64,000 nt of DNA from Nicotiana tabacum (lineage: Eukaryota > Streptophyta > Magnoliopsida > Solanales > Solanaceae): the NCBI RefSeq assembly GCF_000715075.1, contig NC_134095.1, positions 8,480,722 to 8,544,721 of the forward strand, in the 5' to 3' direction. Positions 45,101-54,598 of this stretch are shown one piece after another. The position numbers and the translations under genes are program-made. Every line of letters begins with the position of its first letter. Position 1 is the first letter of the stretch. The notes under the pieces were generated by a model that saw only the letters and a list, made by a program, of their open reading frames with translations, ran no database searches and had not been told where the DNA came from.

Positions 45101-46357
45101 AGATGCGAGCAGTTCTAGGAAGATTCGACCTATGCTACTACCGGATCCATGACGAGGATGGTTAGGGGGTGTTGTGGTGTCAATTAGGGACTGGTTGGTT
45201 TGGATCTGAGTTTGGCTCGAATCTTCAAATGAAGATTCGAGAAGCTCGATGAAAATTCGAGCTAAACGGTTACCATATTTGGATTGAGGGTGGTCAGGTG
45301 GTCTTAGGGTGTTGGTTTGGTGACCAGCAGCGTAGTGGCTGCCGGGTTTCAGGCGCGGGGGAGTTAGGGCGGCTAGGGTTTGGGGGAGGGGCATCATCTT
45401 AGGGACGATGATGAACAGGAAGACGAGGGGGGGTTTAGTTAGGGGGCTAGGTTGGGAGATTGAGTTTATATAGGGGAGGGGTGTTTTGATCTTGGCCGTT
45501 GGATCCATCACGATCCACGACCAGGATTAATTCACTTAAAGGGGACGACGCCGTTTTGTTTAAGTTGGGGGATGGGTTGGCCCGGGGTGAAGTGGATCGG
45601 GTTGTGGTGAGGCCTTGAGGCCGTTGGATCAAAGAAAATGGATGGCTAAGATTGAACATTTGAAACGGTGTCGTTTCAACTATGCAGGGACTGAACTGGG
45701 TCGTTCGATCCAGTTTGATCAACGGTTCAGACTTGAGGTGCCAATACGGCGTCGTTTGAACTGGTTGCAGGTGGACTGAATTTTGGCCGGGTTTGGGCTG
45801 GTTTTTTGGGCAGGTTTAGGGTATATTTCGTTTGGGCCTTGAAGCTTTTGGCCCAAATCCGGATATTCTAATTTTGAACTCTTTTCCTTTTTCTTCTTTA
45901 ATTCCTAATTTTACACAATTCCTAATTAAATTGTAAAATCAAAAATACAACTAACCAAATATTAATTAACACTTGACAATAAATATCACACAAGTTAAAC
46001 ATTTAATTAAAAATAAAATCACACAAAGGCATACTTAAATGACAAAATTACAACAATTACATATTTTTGTGATTTTCCCTCTTTTAAAACCAACTATGGT
46101 TTATTTAATTCCTAAATATATTTTTATTTTATTTTATCCTTTTATATAAACCAATGATTAATTAATTATGAAAATGCAATATTAATTCCTAAATGCACAT
46201 GTACCTATATTACTATTTTTCTGTATTTTTCTTTAATTAGAATAAAATAAACATGTACATATAAAATGCCACGAAAAATTCAAAATCGTATACAAAGAAA
46301 AATTATTTATGATTTCTTTGGGAGTAATTCTTGTGAGGCAAAAATCACGTGCTCACA
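42142..46357 (-). repeat. 3' LTR of the Ogre element
   Basis: In + orientation it runs TGTCACACCTCC...CGTGCTCACA, so on the minus strand it begins TGTGAGCACGTG. It abuts ACATC on the left, the expected target duplication to look for at 64.7 kb. The TATA-like TATATAAA on the minus strand at 45472-45465 suggests transcription starts near 45440, leaving a U3 of about 0.9 kb and a very long R-U5 of about 3.3 kb. The small open frames inside are not proposed as genes. Confidence 0.92.
45465..45472 (-). promoter_or_regulatory. TATA box in the Ogre 3' LTR
   Basis: TATATAAA on the minus strand, preceded by CCCTCCCC, is identical in the other LTR at 63827-63820. No other strong TATA lies in the U3 side. 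Confidence 0.5.
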
Positions 46358-46370
46358 GCTGCCCCTCTTT
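46358..46370 (-). promoter_or_regulatory. Polypurine tract of the Ogre element
   Basis: On the minus strand this reads AAAGAGGGGCAGC, immediately before the LTR start TGTGAGC. Confidence 0.8.
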
Positions 46371-46496
46371 GTCCGAAAACATGAAGAGTTTTTGTACAAA
46401 GATAAAGTGAGAGGATACGAGCGATTTTTGCCCGTTGGAATACTCCGTGTGAAGCATTTTTTGAAAAAGATTTAACCGAACCTTTGCTTCAAAGGT

Positions 46497-46541
46497 TTCC
46501 TACATATCCCTGGCTAGAAGGGAATAAGGTTAATGTAGTTC
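46497..46541 (-). ncRNA. Conserved two-stem hairpin, copy 4
   Basis: In + orientation the outer stem is CTACAT (46500-46505) with ATGTAG (46533-46538). The inner stem is TCCCT (46507-46511) with AGGGA (46519-46523). The end GTAGTTC is shared with the other copies. Compared with them, the outer stem has changed G to A and C to T on opposite arms, which keeps the pairing. It lies about 130 bp from the polypurine tract. Confidence 0.6.
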
Positions 46542-46899
46542 AGGAAGTTTTGGTAGCTGGGACTACCATGGAACTGCTTTTGCTGTTATTGCTGTTGCTA
46601 CTGCCTCCCGATCTCCTTATTACACCGTTGCCAAAAGAAAATAAGAAGCTAGACTAAGCTAAGAATTACAAAATCTTATCTGTCTTCCCCTTGCTCTGGT
46701 TGTCTCGCTCTTGTCGGCTTGTGTTTCCTCCGGTGCCTTTCTTTCGAAAACTGCTGGGGATGACACTGGCCTTTTGCCTTTTTGAGCATAAGTTTTATTA
46801 TTCCGTTCTGTCTGCTGGGGACACTGCTTCCTACATTAAAGCTTGTTATGCTGGGGATCTTTGTTGTACTCCTCCTGATTACTGACTTCTGTTTGATCT

Positions 46900-47700
46900 T
46901 GAAATGTATTCCTCTGTTCTGCAGGCGGGCTCCTGACTTCAACATCTTCCTCAGAATTTTAACACCTCCATTCTCCAGGCGGGCTCCTTACTTCTTCAAC
47001 TTCCCAAAATAATCCAGCCTCCATTCTCCAGGCGGGCTCCTGACTTCAATAACTTCTTAAATTCTAACACCTCCATTCTCCAGGCGGGCTCCTGACTTCT
47101 TCAACTTCCCAAAATAATCCAGCCTCCATTCTCCAGGCGGGCTCCTGACTTCAATAACTTCTTAAATTCTAACACCTCCATTCTCCAGGCGGGCTCCTGA
47201 CTTCTTCAACTTTCTCAAAATTTTAACACCTCCATTCTCCAGGCGGGCTCCTGACTTTTTCAACTTCCCAAAATAATCCAGCCTCCATTCTCCAGGCGGG
47301 CTCCTGACTTCTTCAACTTTCTCAAAATTTTAACACCTCCATTCTCCAGGCGGGCTCCTGACTTCTTCAACTTCCCAAAATAATCCAGCCTCCATTCTCC
47401 AGGCGGGATCCTGACTTCAATAACTTCTTAAATTCTAACACCTCCATTCTCCAGGCGGGCTCCTGACTTCTTCAACTTTCTCAAAATTTTAACACCTCCA
47501 TTTTCCAGGCGGGCTCCTGACTTCTTCAACTTTGAAAATAATTCAGCCTCCATTCTCCAGGCGGGCTCCTGACTTCTTCAACTTCCTCAAAATAATTCAG
47601 CCTCCATTCTCCAGGCGGGCTCCTGACTTCTCCAACTTTCTCAAAATAATTCAGCCTCCATTCTCCAGGCGGGCTCCTGACTTCTCCAACTTTCTCAAAA
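46900..47700 (-). repeat. Tandem array, 15 copies of a 52-54 bp unit
   Basis: The core CCATTCTCCAGGCGGGCTCC, then TGACTTCTTCAACTT, recurs with GGGCTCC at 46927, 46981, 47034, 47086, 47139, 47191, 47245, 47298, 47352, 47405 (GGGATCC), 47457, 47511, 47563, 47617 and 47671. Units differ in the linker (CCCAAAATAATCCAG, TTAAATTCTAACA or CTCAAAATTTTAACA), partly alternating. Open frames over it on + (RRAPDFFNF repeats) arise from the repeat. Confidence 0.92.
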
Positions 47701-49320
47701 TTGGTGTTTTATTCCTCTGAAAATTGCTGGGGATAACATCGATATTTTATTTCATCAATGTGTCATTTTCTTTCTTCAAAGACTATTTCCTTTAAAGCTG
47801 GTGCTTTCACTTCCCTGAAACCTGCCGGCAATAACACTGCTGGGGAATTATCTTTCTCCTTTTAACAATGGTGGGGATGATACTGATTATCTTGCATCTT
47901 CCAAGATTGCTTTTCTCTTAAAACTTGTATCTCCCTTCTCGTATACTGCTGGGGATTTTTCTTCGTTCAACACTTGTGTTATCTTCTCTCTTTCCCAAAT
48001 GACTATCTGATTTTAAGAAAATTTTCGTAATGAGAGAAAATTTTCTGCCCCAGTTTGATAATCTTCTTTGTGACCCTGTCTTCCTGCGGTCAATAATATT
48101 TCCTTTCCATGTTTCAAATCAAAAAAAAACTTATTAGTTTAAAACGGGGCGAGTGGTCGTGCCACTTCTGCTGAGGATGGTTTTTTCCCTTTTCTTTTCC
48201 TTGCATTGCTATAAAACTTGTTGGGGAGAATATTGATTGTTGGGGCTGATATTCCTGCTGGGGATGGTTGTCGTTTTTCTTCCTTCCCCGCTCCGTGTTG
48301 TCCGACCATTGTGGAGCTTGGACGAGAATCTGTCAGAGTTGTTCCTGTATCTCACAAATCTGCTGGGAATCATCTTGGAATTGATCTGTAACTTCCCTTG
48401 GAAATGTGGGCCTCTTAGGATCTAGACCCATTCATCATTTGGTCTTGCGACAAACTTCTTTTCGCTTTGTCGCCTTATCTTTGACTTGTCCTTTTCGTAT
48501 TTTGCCTTGCACCATTTTGGCAACTGGTAATAAGCTCTGAAAATCCTTTTCAAAAATAAACTGTTGGGGGAAATAAAATCTTTTAAACCAAAAATGAAAG
48601 AGTGATAATTTTAAAGATAGAAAAAGAAGTCTTTCTGGACAAATGCTGGGGAAAAAGAAAAGAAGAAAAAAAAACTTATCTGAATGATATAATCAATCCC
48701 AACGATCATGTCGTGCATTCTGGATTTATCAACCCAGTCTATTTGTATCAATCAATCTTTCGGATGGCCTCATCTCGCTGGGGATAAATAAATACTCCAC
48801 TTTTGCCAAATGTGGACCTTTTCCGCCAATCTCGCCTTGTCGCCTCATAATGCCCTTCGAAGGGTTTTCACTAATAAGACTCTCTCATTTCTCTCAACTC
48901 TCGTCGCCTCATGGTGCCTATGAAGGTTTCCACCGATAAGACTCTCTCATTTTATTTTATTTTTCAGCCGGGGATTGGAGCGTTGTCGATATGACGCTCT
49001 TTGTTGGGGATTCTTTTGGCTATCAATTCATTTCCAGTTTATGATTCTTTGTCTCTGCTGGGGATCAGAGTGTTGTTCCCGACTTCCACGTGCATGAACT
49101 TGGCACTTCTCGGATACTGATCGGGAGGTCTTTTTTGGACATCAATATGGTTTTTTTTGTGTATGGCTAAAAGGAAAAGGGGTATCAAAAGTTTAAAATA
49201 ATTTGGAGGGGTGAAACAGTACAACTCTTGGAATCAAACTTTCTTTTCACAACTTCTGCCCCAGTTCTTCTTACTTGGGGATTTTTATTTTTTGGTTACA
49301 CTATGACCGAGCCGTGAGGC

Positions 49321-49362
49321 GCCTACGTATCCTTCTTGGAGGAATCAGGTCAAACGTAGTTC
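49321..49362 (-). ncRNA. Conserved two-stem hairpin, copy 3
   Basis: In + orientation the outer stem is CTACGT (49323-49328) with ACGTAG (49354-49359). The inner stem is TCCT (49330-49333) with AGGA (49340-49343), extendable by a wobble pair. The frame GCCTACGTA...AATCA...GTAGTTC is shared with the other copies. It lies about 230 bp after the integrase stop. Confidence 0.65.
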
Positions 49363-49590
49363 CCACTTTCTTTGTTTTTCTTGTGACTTTTCTTTTGTCT
49401 TTATTATTGTTTTTCTCTTTTTATCTTCTATTTTAATTACTGACTCCAAAAGAGGGATATGAAAGAATAAATAAGGCTCAAAAGGGTAAGCAAAGGTTAA
49501 AGTGTTTTGATAGAAGAAAGAATTGCCTCCGTCATTTCATTCTCCGATAAATGCCAACCACAAACAAATGACAATTACAATCAAAAGAGA

Positions 49591-52500
49591 TCATACATAA
49601 TATCTCTTAACTGCGTCGGAATTGATAGCCATGTCGACGCATTTTCCTTCGATATCTGTTAAACATAAAGCGCCATTGGACAATACTCTGGTTACAATGA
49701 ATGGTCCTTGCCAATTCGGGGCGAACTTGCCCTTTGCTTCTGCTTGGTGTGGCAGGATTCATTTCAACACTTGTTGCCCCACTTCAAATTTTCTGGGGCG
49801 CACCCTCTTGTTGTAGGCTCTTGCCATTCTCCTTTGATATAACTGGCCATGACACACAGCTGCCAATCTCTTTTCATCAATCAAGTTCAACTGCTCCAAA
49901 CGGGTTTTGACCCACTCGTCATCATCAATCTTAGCCTCAGCGATAATCCGAAGGGATGGAATTTCAATTTCCGCCGGTATTACTGCTTCAGTTCCATATA
50001 CCAACAAATAAGGGGTTGCATCTATTGAAGTCCGGACGGTAGTGCGATAACCCAACAATACAAATGATAATTTTTCATGCCATTGCGTGGATCCTTCTAC
50101 CATCTTCCTCAGTATCTTCTTGATGTTCTTGTTGGCTGCTTCAACAGCTCCATTCGCCTTGGACGATATGGTGTGGAGTTACGGTGTGTAATCTTAAACT
50201 GTTCACATACTTCCCTCATCAAATTTCTGTTAAGATTGGCACCATTGTCCGTGATTATCACTTTCGAGATCCCAAATCTACAGATGATATGGGAATGGAC
50301 GAAATCCACCACTGCCTTCTTGGTTACTGACTTGAAAGTTTTGGCTTCAACCCACTTGGTGAAATAATCAATGCTTACCAGAATGAACCTATGACCGTTC
50401 GAAGTTGCCGGCTTAATACGCCCAATGACATCCATGCCCCATGCCACAAATGGCCATGGTGCTGACATTGTGTGCAATCCCGTTGGCGGAGAATGAATCA
50501 AATCTCCGTGTATTTGACATTGATGGCATTTCCGCACAAAATTGATACAATCCTCCATAGTGAGCCAATAATACCCTGCTCGAAGAATCTTCTTCGCCAA
50601 TACATATCCGCACATATGTGGCCCACAAACTCCAACATGTACCTCTGTCATAACTGTCGTGGCTTGACTGGCGTTTATACATCTCAGCAATCCCAAATCT
50701 GGGGCTCTTTTGTACAACACTCCTCCACTGAGGAAGAAACCATTTGACAATCGCCGAATGGCTCTTTTTTGATCTCCGGTGGCCTGCTCCGGGTATATCC
50801 CCATCCTGAGGTACTCTTTGACGTCATAAAACCATGGCTCGCCATCCATTTCTTCCTCTATCATGTTGCAATAGGCATGCTGATCACGAACCTGGATGTG
50901 CAACGTGTCAATATGAATTTTGTTTGGGTGGTGCAACATTGATGCTAAAGTGGCCAATGCATCGTCAACCTCATTGTGAACTCTTGGGATGTGTTTGAAC
51001 TCCACTGATCGAAATCGCTTGCTCAAATTTTACAAACATTGTCGATATGGTATGAGCTTCAAATCCCGTGTTTCCCATTCGCCTGAATTTGATGTACCAG
51101 GAGGTCCGAGTCCCCCAAGACCAAGACGTCCTGGACATCCAAGTCTGCAGCTAATCGCAAACCCAAAATGCATGCTTCGTACTCAGCCATGTTGTTGGTG
51201 CAATAGAAACGCAGTTGAGCTGTAACATGATAATGACGTCCTGTTTCAGAAATAAGCACCGCTCCTATTCCAACTCCCTTCGCATTTGCGGCTCCATCAA
51301 AGAAACGCTTCCAACCTGGTTCCTCAGGTAAGTCCAACTCATCTATATTCATTACTTCCTCGTCAGGAAAATACGTCCTCAACGGCTCGTATTCTTCATC
51401 CACAGGATACTCAGCCAAGTGATCTGCCAACGCTTGGGCCTTCATGGCTGTCCTTGTCACATAGACGATGTCAAACTCCGTGAGTAATATTTTCCATTTT
51501 GCTAACCTTCCTATGGTCATAGGCTTCTGGAAAATATACTTTAATGGATCCAAACGGGAAATGAGATAAGTAGTATATGAGGATAAATAATGTTTCAATT
51601 TCTGGGCCACCCAGGTTAGGGCGTAACATGTCTTCTCGAGTTGAGTGTATTTAACCTCATATACTGTAAACTTCTTGCTGAGATAATAGATGGCTTGCTC
51701 TTTTCTTCCTGTAATGTCGTGTTGCCCCAACACACAGCCAAATGAATTCTATAACACCGTTAGATAAAGAATTAACGGTCTTCCTGGCTCCGGGGGAACC
51801 AATACAGGTGGATTTGATAAATATTCTTTGATCTGGTCGAATGCCTCCTGGCATTCCACCGTCCATCCTACTGTAGCATCCTTCTTCAATAGCCGAAAAA
51901 TGGGTTCACAGGTTGCTGTGAGTTGAGCAATAAATCTGCTGATGTAATTCAACCTTCCCAACAGACTCATTACTTCTATCTTGTTCTTCGGCAGTGGCAA
52001 ATCTTGGATAAATTTGATCTTTGACGGATTCAGTTCAATACCTCGCCGACTGACGATGAATCCCAAAAGCTTCCTAGATGGAACACCAAATGCACATTTG
52101 GCCGGGTTGAGCTTAATATCATACCTTCGAAGTCTTTGAAAGAACTTCCTTAGGTCTGCTACGTGGTCTTCCTGATGCTTGGACTTTATGATCACATCGT
52201 CTACGTACACCTTAATTTCTTTGTGGATCATGTCATGAAACACAGTGGTCATTGCTCTCATGTACGTCGTCCCAGCATTCTTCAAACCAAATGGCATTAC
52301 CTGGTAGCAATAAGTTCCTCATGGCGTAATGAAGGTTGTCTTTCCGCATCTTCCTCATCCATCAGAATCTGATGATACCCAGCATAGCAATCCACAAAAG
52401 ATCCGATCTCTCGTCCGGCACAATTGTCGATCAAGATATGGATGTTGGGTAAAGGAAAGTTGTCTTTAGGGCTTGCCCTGTTCAAATTGCGGTAATCGAC

Positions 52501-53061
52501 ACACACCCTGATCTTTCCATCTTTCTTTGGTACCTGCACCACATTAGCCAACCAATCAGGATATCGAGTGACACGAATAACCTTTGCTTGCAGCTGCTTG
52601 GTTACTCTTCTTTAATCTTCACACTCATATACGTTTTGAACTTCCTCAACTTTTGCTTGACGGGAGGGCATGCCGGGTCAGTGGGCAATTTATGAACCAC
52701 TAAATCTGTGCTTAACCCCGGCATGTCATCATATGACCATGCAAAAACATCTTTGAACTCAATAAGTGTTTTGATCAATTCCTCCCTGATATTTGGTGTA
52801 ATGTGGATGCTTATTTTAGTTTCTCTGATATCGCCGACATCCCCTAAATTGATGGCTTCTGTATCATTTAAGTTGGGTTTGTATTTTTCTTCAAACTGGC
52901 TTAACTCCCTGTTTATCTCCTCGAATGCTTCATCCTCATCGTATTCTGATTCATTATCATAATCGAACTCTTGTATGGTTAGCTCAGAATCAGATTGATC
53001 TTTTAGACTAGGTTGAAGATCCGTTTTGCATGCCATGCCATTAGAACCAGTATGAAAAGAA
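49591..53061 (-). pseudogene. Ogre pol exon 2: RT, two RNase H domains, integrase
   Basis: After the splice acceptor at 53062 the frame reads SFHTGSNGMACKTD. It includes an acidic linker and then RT (VCVDYRNLNRASPKDNFPLP, MPFGLKNAGTTYMRAM, YVDDVIIKS, LGRLNYISRFI). The first RNase H (AIYYLSKKFT, YALTWVAQKLKHYL) is followed by a second, archaeal-type RNase H (FDGAANAKGVGIGAVL, NNMAEYEACILGL, VLGDSDLLVHQI). Integrase has an HHCC zinc finger (CGPHMCGYVLA, CHQCQIHG), core residues WGMDVIG and ITDNGANL, and a C-terminal part ending KRYYV at 49591. Frameshifts lie near 52605, 52310, 51740 and 50120, and in-frame stops near 52550 and at 49759-49761. It acts in reverse transcription and integration, but this copy is disabled. 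Confidence 0.9.
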
Positions 53062-53255
53062 CTGTTCAGAAAAAGAAACGAAAGAAACAAAATTAAAATA
53101 ATAAAAAATAAGATAAGAAATAAAGAAGAAACTTTTCGTTTTATTGAATTATGGGATAATAAGGTTTCACACTGTATTGAACACAATAAAAAGAAATCTG
53201 GATTACAACCCTGGAATAATCCAGAAAACAGAAAAGGAAAATCAGAGCCAACTAC
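53062..53255 (-). other. Predicted Ogre intron
   Basis: On the minus strand, donor GAGTCCTG|GTAGTTGG at 53255 and acceptor TTTTTCTGAACAG|TTC at 53062, preceded by a T-rich tract, bound 194 bp. Unspliced, the protease frame stops at once (TGG TAG). Spliced, TG joins T to make TGT, and the frame passes straight into SFHTGSNG of the RT exon. Ogre elements are known to have an intron at this place that is removed from part of the transcripts. Confidence 0.75.
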
Positions 53256-54598
53256 CAGGACTCCCTCCAAGTAGGAAGAGGAGTAGCCATCCAATTGTTG
53301 ACCTTGACCTTAGGACCCACAAACTGTATGTCTGCCTTACTTGAACCCTCTCCAGCTTCTATCATGTTGACATCAGCAAACACTCTTCCAAAGCTTTCAT
53401 TCAAATCTCCGTTTGGCCCCATCAGAGGTCCAAGAATTTCCGGGACTGGCAACTTTCTGCACCCTGCTTTGACAAATGATCTGGACAGGCGTGGGACTGG
53501 TTTAGGAAGGACCCAAACTCTTTTCTTCAATTTTCGGGCTCGCTTCACATCCGCTGTGGTACGCTTGAATCCCAACCCAAAAGTTTCCAGGTTCTTGGGC
53601 AAAGAAACTGGATGGATCATTCCCTGCAGATCAACCCCCAGACCTTTTCCTGGTACAAACCCATTATTCAACATTTCTGATGCTACCATGAAGGTTGCAG
53701 CTGTGATTCTGGGAAGTGGAAGGCCCCTGCCCTCAGGAATTTTGTCTACTGAGACTGCGTCGAAAACCTGATAAACCCATGGGCCCTTATCATCGTCGGT
53801 TTCTATGAAGGGCACAATAGCATCGCTGACGGCATGTGTGCCGTCATCCCCGTGTACCACAATCTCTTGTCTATCCCATTCAAACTTGACCATTTGATGC
53901 AGTGTAGAAGGCACTGCTTTGGCTGCATGGATCCAGGGTCATCCCAACAAAAGATTGTACGACACCGCCACATCTATTACTTGAAATTCCATGGTGAACT
54001 CGACCGGACCAATGGTTAATTCCAGTACGATATCACCCACTGTGTCAGTGCCACCCCCATCAAAACCTCGGACGCAGATACTATTCTTGTAGATCCTATC
54101 ATCCGCAACCTTTAGTTTGTTCAGAGTGGCCAAAGGGCAGATATTAACACTTGATCCATTATCAATTAGTGCTCGAGTGACCATCGATTCTTCACATTTT
54201 ACCGTCAGATAGAGTTCTTTGTTGTGTTCAGTACCCTCTACCGGTAACTCATCGTCAGAGAATGTCACTCGGTTTACTTCAAAGATCTTGTGCGCTACTT
54301 TCTCCAAATGGTTCACTGAGAGCTTTTCCGGGATATAGGCCTCGTTTTGAATCTTCATTAAGGCCTGACAATGATCGTTTGAATGGATTAACAAGGATAA
54401 CAACGAAATCTGGGCTGGGGTCTTTCTCAATTGCTCTATAATTAAGTAATCCTGCGCCTTCATCTTCTTCAAAAATTCCTCTGCTTCTTCCTCTGTTACT
54501 GGTTTCTTTATTGTTTCAGGATTGACCCTTCTCAATTCTGCGGGAGCAAAACACCTTCCCGATCGAGGTAACCCCTGTGCCTCACATACGTCTTCCAT
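53256..54598 (-). pseudogene. Ogre protease and G-patch-like domain
   Basis: From 54598 the frame holds an N-terminal linker and then the retropepsin site ALIDNGSSVNICP with the later QVIDVAVSYNLLLG. A TGA at 53939-53941 replaces an expected Arg codon. The same frame continues (PWIHAAKAVPSTLHQ) into GFVPGKGLGVDLQG...GLGFKRT, a G-patch-like glycine motif known from RNA-binding proteins and from some retroviral proteases. It ends WRESW at the predicted intron donor. The protease would cleave the polyprotein. This copy needs stop suppression and has an indel at the gag side near 54600. Confidence 0.82.

Larger units (their letters stand above)
46371..49590 (-). other. Long 3' untranslated region of the Ogre element
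   Basis: This is 3.2 kb between the integrase stop (49591) and the polypurine tract. It has no credible gene. It holds two copies of the covarying hairpin (46497-46541 and 49321-49362), the 53-bp tandem array (46900-47700) and at least nine copies of TGCTGGGGA on the + strand. Long non-coding 3' regions with tandem repeats are known in Ogre elements. Confidence 0.75.

Noticed and set aside
43537..45722. Open frames in the Ogre LTR, repeated at 61893-63987
   Set aside because: They are LTR sequence present in both LTRs with frame-breaking differences between copies, so no selection on protein is evident.
46900..47700. CRISPR-like array
   Set aside because: Units are adjacent, spacers are not unique, and the array sits inside a plant retrotransposon.
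47532..47720. Open frame with RRAPDFFNF / PPFSRRAPDF repeats as a repeat protein
   Set aside because: It is the translation of the 53-bp tandem array on the antisense strand of the element's 3' UTR. Unit length varies between 52 and 54, so the frame is not preserved across the array.
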